Below the pieces are notes generated by a model. It ran no database searches, had not been told where the DNA came from, and saw only the letters and a list, made by a program, of their open reading frames with translations. The position numbers and the translations under genes were made by a program. From Blastococcus aurantiacus (GTDB taxonomy: Bacteria > Actinomycetota > Actinomycetes > Mycobacteriales > Geodermatophilaceae), in NCBI RefSeq assembly GCF_900102425.1, contig NZ_FNBT01000001.1, forward strand, positions 248,001-312,000: a DNA stretch of 64,000 bases, written 5' to 3'. This document shows positions 1-10,622 of this stretch, piece after piece. Every line of letters starts with the position of its first letter. Position 1 is the stretch's first letter.

Positions 1-423
1 CAGCTGCTCGTACTCCTCCCCCGTGCCGAACCGGTGCTCCGCCGTCACGCCCTTGAGCGTCGGCTCCAGCTCGGGGTCGACGAAGAGCACGCGCGCGCCG
101 CAGTGCCCGACGATGTACTCGACCTCCTCCGGGGAGAGCCGGAAGTTGATCGGCACCGCCACCCGCCCCGACGAGGGGACGGCGAGCAGCACCTCGAGCA
201 GCCGGGCGGCGTTGTGGCTGACGATCGCCACCCGCTCGCCCTCGCCGATGCCCAGCTCGTCCAGCGCGGCCTGCAGCGCCCGGCCGCGGCGGGCGACGTC
301 CCGGTAGCTGACCTCGCCCAGGGACGGCGCCGACTGGTTCGGCTCGTCCACGATGCCGACGCGGTCGCCGTAGACGAGCTCGGCCCGCTCGAGGAAGTCA
401 CGGGTGGTCAAGGGCACGCGCAT
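1..423 (-). CDS. AMP-dependent acyl-CoA synthetase/ligase, N-terminal part (cut by window edge)
   Basis: The 141 visible codons read as the start of an ANL-superfamily adenylating enzyme, which activates a carboxylic acid as acyl-AMP and then transfers it to CoA. The N-terminus has the usual opening (TTRDFLERAELVYGDR), the conserved segment ERVAIVSHNAARLLEVLLA near residues 65-85, and VPINFRLSPEEVEYIV near 95-110, all typical of fatty acyl-CoA ligases. The AMP-binding P-loop and the C-terminal lid lie beyond base 1, so the substrate class cannot be told. The ATG at 423 is preceded by AGGGAG, a good ribosome site. The gene reads out of the window; nothing upstream suggests an operon. Confidence 0.8.
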   Translation of the reverse strand, partial: MRVPLTTRDFLERAELVYGDRVGIVDEPNQSAPSLGEVSYRDVARRGRALQAALDELGIGEGERVAIVSHNAARLLEVLLAVPSSGRVAVPINFRLSPEEVEYIVGHCGARVLFVDPELEPTLKGVTAEHRFGTGEEYEQL

Positions 424-517
424 GCCGGCTCCCTGGGGTGCGCGGCCGGCTCGGCACCGGCCGCTCGACGTGGTGGCCGTCACGCTAATAGGCCGCGCCG
501 ACGCTCACGAGGCCGGA

Positions 518-1452
518 CTACAGCAGCGACAGCCCCAGCCGTTCGCTGAGCATGTGCAGCGCGGCGCGGCCGGCGCGGGAGTTGCCGGCCCTGTCCAGCG
601 GCGGGGACCACGCGCACACCCCGAACCTGTTCGGCACGTTCCCCATCACCGCGCCGGCCACCCCGCTCGTGCAGGGGAAGCCGACGTCGTAGGCGAACTG
701 ACCGGCGGCGTCGTAGGTGCCGCAGGTCATCATCACCGCGTTCACCCGGCGGGCCAGCGGCTCGGTCAGGACCCGTTCACCGGTGCCCGGGTCCACCCCG
801 TCGTTGGCCAGGAACCGGGCGGCACGGGCCAGCCGACGGGCCGTCACCGTCAGGGTGCACAGCTGCGCGTAGGCGTCCACCACCTCGTCCACCGGGTGGG
901 TGAAGTTGTCGAACGAGCGCATCAGCCAGGCCATCGCGGTGTTCAGGTCGGCCCCCGCGCGCTCCTCCTCGACCACCTCGGAGTCGGGTTCGAGCCGCTC
1001 GCCCACGAGGTCCGACAGCAGGTTGGTGACGGCCGCCCTCGCCGCGTCCGCCGACCCGGTGGCGCCCACCAGCAAAGTCGCACACGACGAGGGCGCCGGC
1101 GTTGATGAACGGGTTGCGGGGGATCCCGCGCTCGTGCTCCGACTGGATGAGGGAGTCGAAGGGGTCACCCGATGGCTCCCTGCCCACCCGCCGGAAGACG
1201 TTCTCGCCGACGTGCTGGAGAGCGGCGGTCAGCGCGAAGACCTCGACGACGCTCTGGACGGGGAAGCCGGCATCGGCGTCGCCGGCGACGTGCTCGGTGC
1301 CGTCCATCTCGCACAGCGCGAGCGCGAAGCGTTCGGGCCCCTCGCCCGGCTGGGCGACCTCGTCGTCCTCGGCCAGCGGGCGCGCCTCGGCGGCCACCTC
1401 TCTCGAGGATCCCGGTGAGGTCGTCGGGCAGGTCGTCGGGAGTCGGAGGCAC
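518..1452 (-). pseudogene. Glutaminase (glsA-type), broken by two frameshifts
   Basis: Three reading frames together reproduce a serine-dependent glutaminase (L-glutamine to glutamate and ammonia). An N-terminal piece begins at GTG 1452 (PDDLPDDLTGILE). A middle piece follows in another frame (PERFALALCEMDG, HVGENVFRRVGREPSGDPF, GIPRNPFINAGALVV). The C-terminal piece, in a third frame, ends at 518 (SDLVGERLEPDSEV, FDNFTHPVDEVVDAYA, NSRAGRAALHML). The frames change near 1400 and near 1075, each as if one base were inserted. Joined, the product would be about 310 residues, the family's normal size. The catalytic S-x-x-K motif, usually QSISK, reads QSVVE here, so the lysine is lost. That loss supports real decay rather than sequencing error. 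Frame boundaries are approximate. Confidence 0.8.
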
Positions 1453-1496
1453 CTCTGCACGTTGCCGCGGCGCGGCCGACCGGGCCGGTCGAACGG

Positions 1497-1922
1497 TCAG
1501 GCGAGCAGGAGCGCCCATGCCGCGGCGGCCGTGCCGGCGGTGGCGGCGGCCACCCGCAGCCCGTCGACGCGCAGCAGCCGCCGGTGCGCCGCGAGATCCC
1601 AGCCGCCGTCGAGGCGGCGGTGCAGCGGGACGGCCAGGAACGCCGTGACCCCCAGCACGACGGCAAGGCAGGCCGCCCCGGCCAGCACTGGGGGCAGCGG
1701 CACCTCCGCCGGCCGGACCGCGAGCAGGAGCAGCGTCGTGACGCCCTGCCCGGCGAAGAGCGGACCGACCACCCGGCTGACCAGCCGCTGGTGGCTGCGC
1801 TCGTAGCCGGCGAAGGCCTCGGCCGGCACCTGCGCGAACTGCGGGTAGACCAGGAACCGCACCGTCCACTGGAACCCGGCGTAGGCCGCGGTCAGCGCCA
1901 GGTGGACGACGAGCAGAGTCAC
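1497..1922 (-). CDS. Small four-helix membrane protein, function unknown
   Basis: A 141-residue hydrophobic protein with about four predicted transmembrane helices: roughly residues 1-20, 55-75, 80-100 and 120-140. A short polar loop ([14 protein letters not shown]) follows the first helix. The layout resembles small uncharacterised membrane proteins of the DUF1772 kind, but no motif decides it. Its ATG overlaps the stop of the interrupted gene to its right by four bases (ATGA), so the two were probably co-translated as part of a Sir2-led operon. It ends 45 bases before the glutaminase remnant. I recognise no catalytic residues. Confidence 0.6.
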   Translation of the reverse strand: MTLLVVHLALTAAYAGFQWTVRFLVYPQFAQVPAEAFAGYERSHQRLVSRVVGPLFAGQGVTTLLLLAVRPAEVPLPPVLAGAACLAVVLGVTAFLAVPLHRRLDGGWDLAAHRRLLRVDGLRVAAATAGTAAAAWALLLA

Positions 1923-2236
1923 GCCGCTCGCTCCGGCCGCTTACCGCGCCAGCGCAGGCTCTGCGCGTCCAGCTCGCGCAGCAGCGGGTCGCCCTCGGCG
2001 AGGATCCGCTCCGCCAACGCCACCGCGGCGGCCAGCTGCCCGTCGTCCAGCTGGGCGAAGGCCGGTGAACGCCGCCGGTCGAGGACGTCGTACCAGCAGC
2101 CCCCCACGGTGGAGTCGAGCACGATCCGCCCGAAGCAGTGGTCGTCGCGCACCACTCACTTCCCCGCGCGCGCCCGCCGCGGCAGCTCGCCGAGCACCAG
2201 CTCCCGGTAGCGGGCGAGCAGGTCCGCGCGGGTCAT
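1919..2236 (-). pseudogene. Short conserved-looking gene interrupted by an in-frame TGA
   Basis: From ATG 2236 a reading frame of 26 codons ([20 protein letters not shown]...) meets TGA at 2158-2156. It then continues in the same frame, without shift, for 78 more codons beginning GTG GTG CGC. The second half carries [36 protein letters not shown] and SLRWRGKR. The whole would be a 105-residue soluble protein. A single TGG-to-TGA change would explain the stop. The ATG overlaps the stop of the Sir2 gene (ATGA), which argues that 2236 is the original start. An alternative is that only the 78-residue part from GTG 2155 is made; no ribosome site favours that. Function unknown. Confidence 0.6.
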
Positions 2237-3048
2237 CCGCCGACCAGCCGCGGCAACGAGGTCCCGATCGGCTCGCGGACGACGAGGGCGGCGACACCGT
2301 CGTAGGGCGTCTCCTGGGCGTTGACCACGACCAGCCGGGCCCCCGAGCGCACCGCGATGTCGGCCAGGCCAGCGGCCGGCCAGACCTGCAACGACGTGCC
2401 CACGGCGAGGAACACGTCGCAGTCCGCGGCGGCCGCGTTGCACGCCTCGACCACGCGCTCGTCGAGCATCTCGCCGAAGTAGACGGTCGCGGTCTTGAGG
2501 ATGCCGCCGCACCGCGGACACGCCGGGTCCGGCTCTCCCCCGGCGACCCGGTCCAGCGCCTCGCGGATCGGGGTGCGGTCGCCGCAGTCGGTGCAGACCA
2601 CCTCGGCCACGGTGCCGTGGATCTCGTGCACCAGACCGGCGCCCGAGCCCGCCGCCTGGTGCAGGCCGTCGATGTTCTGAGTCACCAGGGCCCGCAGGCG
2701 CCCCTGGCGTTCGAGGTCGACCAGCGCCCGGTGGCCGGCGTTGGGCTGCGGATCGGCGTCCTGCATCGCCTGGCGCAGGAGCCAGGACCGCCGCCTGATC
2801 TCCGGATCGGTCAGGTAGTACGAGAGCGTCACGAGCTTCTCGGCGTCCGGGTCGCGTGTCCACACGCCCTGCGGGCCCCGGTAGTCCGAGATGCCGCTGT
2901 CGGTCGAGATCCCCGCACCGGTGAGCACGGTGATCCGCCGTGCTGCGGTCAGCCAGTCGGGCAGGGGCTCGGGAACGGCGCCGGTCACGTCGTCCACGGT
3001 AGGGAGCGAGGCACCCGGAGGCCCCTCGGCAGGAGTGACGGACGTCAC
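2233..3048 (-). CDS. NAD-dependent protein deacylase (Sir2 family, class III-like)
   Basis: A sirtuin that removes acyl groups from lysines while consuming NAD+. It shows the NAD-binding motif [18 protein letters not shown], the [12 protein letters not shown] motif, the catalytic histidine in VHEIHGTV, and a zinc site CTDCG...CPRCG. Later motifs [13 protein letters not shown] and [10 protein letters not shown] complete the Rossmann fold. The start is uncertain: GTG 3048 is the longest reasonable choice, and GTG 2997 or 2988 are also in frame; none has a clear ribosome site. It is divergent from aconitase and overlaps the next gene by four bases. Cytoplasmic. A link to aconitase deacylation is possible but unproven. 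Confidence 0.88.
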   Translation of the reverse strand: MTSVTPAEGPPGASLPTVDDVTGAVPEPLPDWLTAARRITVLTGAGISTDSGISDYRGPQGVWTRDPDAEKLVTLSYYLTDPEIRRRSWLLRQAMQDADPQPNAGHRALVDLERQGRLRALVTQNIDGLHQAAGSGAGLVHEIHGTVAEVVCTDCGDRTPIREALDRVAGGEPDPACPRCGGILKTATVYFGEMLDERVVEACNAAAADCDVFLAVGTSLQVWPAAGLADIAVRSGARLVVVNAQETPYDGVAALVVREPIGTSLPRLVGG

Positions 3049-3118
3049 GGGGGAAAGGAAGGGTCGCCTGACCCGGTGCTCCGGTCCGCGGACTGGGATG
3101 ATCGGGGGTGGACACGAG

Positions 3119-3146
3119 CGCGACGAACCAGCCGCGACGAACCAGC
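3119..3146. repeat. Perfect tandem duplication of 14 bp in the aconitase leader
   Basis: CGCGACGAACCAGC occurs twice with no gap, at 3119-3132 and 3133-3146, starting 47 bases upstream of the aconitase start codon and within the Sir2/aconitase divergent region. It may be a duplicated protein-binding half-site or a slippage product. No known regulator site is recognised. Confidence 0.75.
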
Positions 3147-3165
3147 GAGGGGTAGGCGCAGAAGA

Positions 3166-6038
<2,873 letters not shown>

Positions 6039-6039
<1 letters not shown>

Positions 6040-6800
6040 TGGACCTGGGCCTGGGTGGTCGCGGGTTCCTGCTCACCGGCGCGAGCCGGGGGCTGGGGCT
6101 CGCGACCGCCCGGGCCCTCGTCGACGACGGGGCGCGCGTGCTGATCAGCTCGCGCTCCCCCGAGTCGGTGGACACCGCGGTCACCTCGCTCGGCGGGGCG
6201 CCCGCGGCGTTCGGCATCCCGGCCGACCTGGCCGACGACGCCGCCGCGGAACGCCTGGTGGCCGAGGCCGGTGAACGACTCGGGCAGATCGACGGCGTGC
6301 TGATCTCGGTCGGCGGCCCCGCACCGGGGACCGTCCTCTCGACCGCCGAGGACGCCTGGCGGGCGGGCGTGGAGTCGGTGCTGCTCGGGCCGCTGCGCCT
6401 GGTCCGGGCGCTCGTCCCGCACCTGGGCGAGGGTGCGGCGATCGCGTTCGTGCTCTCCATCTCGGTGAAGCAGCCGATCGGCCACCTGGCCATCTCCAAC
6501 GGCCTGCGCCCCGGCCTGGCGATGACGGCGAAGGCGCTGGCCGACGAGCTGGGTCCCCGGGGCATCCGGGTGCTCGGCCTCCTGCCCGGGACCATCGCCA
6601 CCGACCGCATCGCCGAGATCGAGGCGGCGTCCGGCGATCCCGTGAAAGCGCGCGCCCGCACCGAGGCCGGCATCCCGCTGCGGCGGGTGGGCCGACCCGA
6701 GGAGTTCGGCCGGATCGCCGCCTTTGCCCTCTCCCCCGCCGCCTCCTACCTGACCGGCACGATGATCGCCGTCGACGGCGGCATGACCCGCGCGCTGTGA
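6039..6800 (+). CDS. SDR-family oxidoreductase coupled to aconitase
   Basis: A 253-residue short-chain dehydrogenase/reductase fold. The glycine-rich nucleotide motif is TGASRGLGLATARAL near residue 14. The C-terminus (GIRVLGLLPGTIATDR, SYLTGTMIAVDGGM) is standard. The usual catalytic Tyr-x3-Lys is absent: at that place the protein reads HLAISNGLRPGLA, after a serine-containing strand (LSISVKQPIG). This matches a recognised SDR subgroup often labelled 3-oxoacyl-ACP reductase but of unproven activity. ATG overlaps the aconitase stop (TGATG), so translation is coupled. Substrate unknown; it could be a non-catalytic NAD(P)-binding protein. Confidence 0.8.
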
Positions 6801-6858
6801 AGGGCCCCGCCCGTACCTTTCGTGCACGAAGCGTCGTCCCCGGGTCCGGGACGCGACG

Positions 6859-7587
6859 ATGAGTGCACGACCTGTCCTCATCGCCTGCGCGCACGGCACC
6901 CGCAGCCCCACCGGCCGGCGGCTGATCGCCGAGCTCGCCCTGGCCGCCAAGGAGCTGCGCCCGGGCCTGGTCACCACCGCGGCCTTCGTCGACGTGCAGC
7001 CCCCGACCGTGGTGGACGTGGTGGCCGGCCTCTCCGCCGAAGGACGCCCCGCCGTCGTCGTCCCACTGCTGCTGTCGGGTGGCTACCACGTGCACGTGGA
7101 CATCGCGGGCGCCGTCGCGGACGCCGAAGGCACCGTCGCCGCCCGACCGCTGGGGCCAGATCCCCGGCTGGTCGCCGTCCTGCTCGACCGGCTGGCCGAG
7201 GCCGGGGCCGACCCGCGCGACCCGCGCACCGCCGTCGTGCTGGCAGCCGCGGGCTCAAGCGACCCGCGATCGGTGGCCGACGTCCGGAACACCGCCGATC
7301 TGCTGCAGCGGTCGTGGGCGGGTCCGGTGACGACCGGGTACGGCTCCGCAGCCCAGCCGCCGGTGCCCGACGCCGTGGCCGCGGCCCGGCGGGGCGGCGC
7401 CGAGCGCGTGGTGCTGGCCTCCTACCTGCTCGCCCCCGGCCACTTCCACGACAAGCTGGGCGCGGCCGGGGCGGACCTGGTCACCGCTCCCCTGCTGCCG
7501 GACCCGCGCATCGCCGCCGTCCTGCTCGACCGCTACGACGCCGCCGTCGCACCGGCTCCGGGCGAGGCGGCTCCGGCCGGTCGGTGA
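6859..7587 (+). CDS. Sirohydrochlorin chelatase-like protein (CbiX/SirB family)
   Basis: A 242-residue class II chelatase homologue, the type that inserts iron or cobalt into sirohydrochlorin for siroheme or cobalamin. The first half opens with VLIACAHGTRSPTGRR, carrying the metal-ligand histidine, and has LLLSGGYHVHVDI with a second histidine pair. The second half repeats the fold (VVLAAAGSSDPRSVADV, YLLAPGHFHDKL). Two-domain length is typical of actinobacterial members. No other siroheme or cobalamin gene lies nearby, so the metal and pathway cannot be assigned from context. The ATG at 6859 follows the SDR stop by 58 bases. Confidence 0.8.
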   Translation: MSARPVLIACAHGTRSPTGRRLIAELALAAKELRPGLVTTAAFVDVQPPTVVDVVAGLSAEGRPAVVVPLLLSGGYHVHVDIAGAVADAEGTVAARPLGPDPRLVAVLLDRLAEAGADPRDPRTAVVLAAAGSSDPRSVADVRNTADLLQRSWAGPVTTGYGSAAQPPVPDAVAAARRGGAERVVLASYLLAPGHFHDKLGAAGADLVTAPLLPDPRIAAVLLDRYDAAVAPAPGEAAPAGR

Positions 7588-7604
7588 CCTACTGTGGGTC
7601 CACG

Positions 7605-8333
7605 ATGAGCGACCCCGTCGGCGACCAGCCACCGACCGAGAGCACCCCCGGCCCCGGGACCACCACGCAGAGCGGCCGGCGGTGGGACAAGGTGATCTCC
7701 GGCGTCGTCACGACGGCGCTCGCGCTGGCGCTGGGCTTCGCGCTCGTCGTCCAGATCCAGAGCACCGAGAAGGCCGAGGAGCGGACCGGGGCAACCGAGG
7801 AGGACCTCGTCCGGATCCTCGACGAGCTGGACACCCGCGAGGAGCAGCTGCGTTCGCAGCTCGGCGAGCGGGAGCAGGCGGTCGAGGAGCTCAGCGGCGG
7901 CCGGACGCAGTCGGGCTCCGCGCTCGCGGAGGCGCAGCGGCGGGCCGAGGCCATCGGCATCCTCAACGGCACGCTGCCCGCCCGCGGTCCCGGCCTGCGC
8001 GTCGTCATCCAGGACCGGGAGGGCGCGGTGACGACGGCCGTGCTGCTCGACGCCATCCAGGAGCTCCGCGGTGCCGGCGCCGAGGCCATCGAGATCGACG
8101 GGGTTCGGGTCGTGGCGTCCAGCTACGTGGGCGGCCGCCCCGACGCGCTCACCGTGGACGGGACCGGGTTGGACGCTCCCTACGAGATCGTGGCGATCGG
8201 GCCGCCCACCGATCTGGAGGTCGCGCTGAACGTCTCCGGCGGCGTGGTCGACGACGTCGCCCGCGTCGGCGCCTCGGCCACGGTCACCCGGTCCGACGAG
8301 CTGAGGGTCGAGAGCGTCGTCCGCGGCGGCTGA
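7605..8333 (+). CDS. DUF881 family membrane-anchored protein
   Basis: A 242-residue protein with a short polar N-terminus, one transmembrane helix (about residues 29-48, VISGVVTTALALALGFALVV) and an extracytoplasmic coiled coil (about 55-100, rich in E, R and Q). The DUF881 domain follows, with characteristic GPGLRVVIQD, LLDAIQELRGAGAEAIEI and VVDDVARVGA segments. Such proteins are common in actinobacteria, often near cell-division genes, but their role is unknown. TACTGT at 7590-7595 lies nine bases before the ATG, consistent with a promoter giving almost no leader. Confidence 0.82.
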   Translation: MSDPVGDQPPTESTPGPGTTTQSGRRWDKVISGVVTTALALALGFALVVQIQSTEKAEERTGATEEDLVRILDELDTREEQLRSQLGEREQAVEELSGGRTQSGSALAEAQRRAEAIGILNGTLPARGPGLRVVIQDREGAVTTAVLLDAIQELRGAGAEAIEIDGVRVVASSYVGGRPDALTVDGTGLDAPYEIVAIGPPTDLEVALNVSGGVVDDVARVGASATVTRSDELRVESVVRGG

Positions 8334-8357
8334 GTCCTCGGGCCGGTGCTCGGGGTC

Positions 8358-9191
8358 CTACGCCAGCGCCGCGGTGAACTCCGCACGGTGGTCGAGCATC
8401 CAGCGCGCGCTGCGCACCCGCCAGGCCAGGGTCCACGTCAGGTCATCGCCGGTGAAGGGCCAGCCGGCACCGGGTCGCGGGGGGTTGGACGCGCCGTCGG
8501 GTGTCACCCCGGACGCGGTGGCCTCGTGCGCGGCGCTGCGGACGGCGACCTCCACCATGTCCGCCACCAGGCGGGCACGATCCGGCCGCGCCAGCCCGTA
8601 GCCGTCGGCGAAGTGCCTGACCTGGCGCGCGCGGGCGGCCGGACCCGGCAGCCGCCGGCGTTCTCCGACGTCGTCGTCGTAGAGGTGCGCGTTGAGCCAC
8701 GCGGTCTCCGCCACCGTCCAGCGCCGGCCGACGGGCCCGGCCGTGTCCCAGTCGACGAGGCTCACCGGGTGGTCGTCGCGGCCCAACACGTTCCAGGGAC
8801 CCGGGTCGCCGTGGCCGATCACCATGTCCGTGTCGTGCTCGGGCAGGCCCCGCGGCCAGCCACGGGACCACGCCGGGGACGCCGGGCGGTAGCCGGCCGC
8901 GGCCTCGTGGAGCAGGCGGTGGAGGCGTCCCAGCTCGTGGATGCCGTCGTCGGACCACGGCCGGTCCCCCTGGGGCTCCGCGTCGACGAACGCGAGCCGT
9001 TCACGCCCGTCGGCCGCGAAGCCGGTTCCCAGGGGGCGGGGTACCGCGGTGAAGCCGGCCCGGTGCAGATGGGCGAGCAATCCGACGGTCGTGGGGCTCC
9101 ACGAGTGCGACCGGCGGAGCACCTCGTTCCCCGAACGGTGCACCTCGCTGAAGCTGCCGCCCGCCAGTCGCTGTTCCGCCTCCTCCACCAT
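8358..9191 (-). CDS. Phosphotransferase of the aminoglycoside phosphotransferase (APH/ChoK) fold
   Basis: A 277-residue kinase-like protein. The catalytic loop is VIGHGDPGPWN near residue 150, giving the base aspartate and the metal-ligand asparagine; the magnesium motif is VSLVDWDTAGP near 170. The N-lobe is short, beginning with a nucleotide-binding strand (LAGGSFSEVHRSGNEVLRR). The family includes antibiotic kinases, homoserine kinases and many proteins with small-molecule substrates, so a resistance role should not be assumed. The ATG at 9191 is used because homology begins there. It converges on the DUF881 gene with 24 bases between stops. Confidence 0.8.
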   Translation of the reverse strand: MVEEAEQRLAGGSFSEVHRSGNEVLRRSHSWSPTTVGLLAHLHRAGFTAVPRPLGTGFAADGRERLAFVDAEPQGDRPWSDDGIHELGRLHRLLHEAAAGYRPASPAWSRGWPRGLPEHDTDMVIGHGDPGPWNVLGRDDHPVSLVDWDTAGPVGRRWTVAETAWLNAHLYDDDVGERRRLPGPAARARQVRHFADGYGLARPDRARLVADMVEVAVRSAAHEATASGVTPDGASNPPRPGAGWPFTGDDLTWTLAWRVRSARWMLDHRAEFTAALA

Positions 9192-9250
9192 GGGGCGGGG
9201 TATACCAGCGGCCTGTTCCGGGGGCACGCGGATTGCCGGGCCGCGGCGGC

Positions 9251-10081
9251 CTACGACCGGCGCTCCTCCCCGATCGACACCGGGCGGTCGGGGTCGGCCG
9301 ACCACTGCGACCACGACCCGGGCCACAGCGCCGCCTCGATGCCCGCGGCCGCCAGCACCGTCACCTCGTGCGCGGCGGTCACCCCGGACCCGCAGTAGAC
9401 GCCGACGTCCGCTCCGGGCCGCACGCCGAGCGCGGCGAACCGCTCCGCCAGCTCCGCCGGTGGGAGGAAGGTGCCGTCGCCGCTGAGATTGCCCGTCGTG
9501 GGGGCGCTCGTCGCACCCGGCACGTGCCCGGCCCGCGGATCGACCGGCTCGACCTCGCCGCGGTAGCGCTCGGCTGCACGGGCGTCCAGCAGCACCCCGC
9601 CGCGATCGGGCAACGCCGCTGCGGTGTCGGCGTCGAGCACCCGCATCCCGCCGCCGGTCAGGACGACGTCCCCGGGCGGTGGGACGACGTCGCCGGTCCC
9701 GAGCCCGCCGCCGGACCGCACCCACGCAGAGAGCCCGCCGTCGAGCAGCCGCACGTCGTGCACGCCGCCCCAGCGGAGCAGCCACCACGCCCGGGCGGCC
9801 GCGAGCCCGCCGCTGTCGTCGTAGGCGACGACGGGCCGATCCGCGTCGATCCCCCACCGGCGTGCAGCTGCTTCCAGTCGCTGCACCGACGGCAGCGGAT
9901 GTCGGCCACGAGCGGGCTCGGGTGGGTCGGCGAGCTCGGACTCGAGGTCGACGAACACCGCGCCGGGCAGGTGACCGGCGAGGTACTTCTCGCGGCCGCG
10001 GTCGTCGCCCAGTGCCCAGCGCACGTCCAGCAGCACCGGCCGCTCCCCTGCCGCCATCAACTCGTCGGCGGACACCAGCAC
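9251..10081 (-). CDS. Two-domain sulfurtransferase (rhodanese/3-mercaptopyruvate type)
   Basis: A 276-residue protein with two rhodanese domains. The N-terminal inactive domain has VLLDVRWALGD, YLAGHLPGAVFVDLESEL and VVAYDDSGG with aspartate in the cysteine position. The C-terminal active domain carries RAGHVPGA and the active-site loop VYCGSGVTAAH with the persulfide-forming cysteine. CGSGVT is nearer to mercaptopyruvate sulfurtransferases than to classical rhodanese CRKGVT. GTG 10081 is chosen as start; upstream in-frame codons would translate through two palindromes, which is unlikely. It lies downstream of the SnoaL-like gene. Confidence 0.85.
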   Translation of the reverse strand: MLVSADELMAAGERPVLLDVRWALGDDRGREKYLAGHLPGAVFVDLESELADPPEPARGRHPLPSVQRLEAAARRWGIDADRPVVAYDDSGGLAAARAWWLLRWGGVHDVRLLDGGLSAWVRSGGGLGTGDVVPPPGDVVLTGGGMRVLDADTAAALPDRGGVLLDARAAERYRGEVEPVDPRAGHVPGATSAPTTGNLSGDGTFLPPAELAERFAALGVRPGADVGVYCGSGVTAAHEVTVLAAAGIEAALWPGSWSQWSADPDRPVSIGEERRS

Positions 10082-10086
10082 GTCAT

Positions 10087-10129
10087 CCGCTTTTCCGCGG
10101 AAAAGCGGGCCGCCTTTCCGCGGAAAAGC
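10087..10129. repeat. Two palindromes with a TTTCCGCGGAAA core
   Basis: Bases 10087-10108 form a perfect 22-bp palindrome centred on TTTTCCGCGGAAAA. A second copy at 10112-10129 shares the 12-bp core TTTCCGCGGAAA (10115-10126) with one imperfect flank. Both lie in the 59-bp gap between the SnoaL-like gene and the sulfurtransferase. They could be a terminator hairpin, a dimeric repressor site, or a dispersed palindromic repeat. Confidence 0.85.
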
Positions 10130-10140
10130 AGGGTCGGTGG

Positions 10141-10605
10141 TCACTGGGGGGCCAGCAGGCCGCGCAGCTCCTCGGTCAGGGCGTCGCGGGCCTCGGGGTG
10201 CTGGTGCCAGGCCGCGGGGGTGGCCTGGAGGAGCTGGATGCGCCAGCGGCCGCCCCCGTCGTCCACCGCGACCATGGTGTGGACGGTGTGGAACTGCGGC
10301 TCCACGTCGGTGCCGCCCGGCGGGATCATGCCGGCGTGCGCGAGGAGCACGGCCACCCCGGGAGCCGCGGCGCGCACGGAGCGGATGACGGCGACGTAGG
10401 CGGCGGTCTGGTGGCTGCCGAAGATCTGCCGGAGGTCGGCGGCGATGGCAAGCCGCCCGTGGTGGTGGGTGCCGTCGTAGCCGACGATGTCGCCGTCGTC
10501 GGCGAAGCACGCCGCCACCGCTGCTCCGCTGCGCCGGTTCCAGCCGTCGAGGTAGGCGGCGTAGAGGGAACGGATCTGGGCGTCGTGCGGATGCGCGGAT
10601 GTCAC
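10141..10605 (-). CDS. SnoaL-like/DUF4440 family protein
   Basis: A 154-residue cone-shaped alpha+beta-barrel protein of the nuclear-transport-factor-2 superfamily, often annotated SgcJ/EcaC family oxidoreductase. Supporting segments are IRSLYAAYLDGWNRR at the start, AVAACFADDGDIVGYDG, GRLAIAADLRQIFGSH, and the closing WRIQLLQATPAAW. Members bind small molecules or serve as uncharacterised enzymes; no specific substrate is implied here. The GTG start at 10605 has no clear ribosome site. It follows the ABC exporter by 17 bases in the same direction, so co-transcription is possible. Confidence 0.7.
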   Translation of the reverse strand: MTSAHPHDAQIRSLYAAYLDGWNRRSGAAVAACFADDGDIVGYDGTHHHGRLAIAADLRQIFGSHQTAAYVAVIRSVRAAAPGVAVLLAHAGMIPPGGTDVEPQFHTVHTMVAVDDGGGRWRIQLLQATPAAWHQHPEARDALTEELRGLLAPQ

Positions 10606-10622
10606 AGGAGCGACGGTAGTGG

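Noticed and set aside
8358-9191. Aminoglycoside resistance gene
   Set aside because: The fold is right, but the family is broad and nothing ties it to a specific antibiotic or a mobile element; general phosphotransferase is safer.
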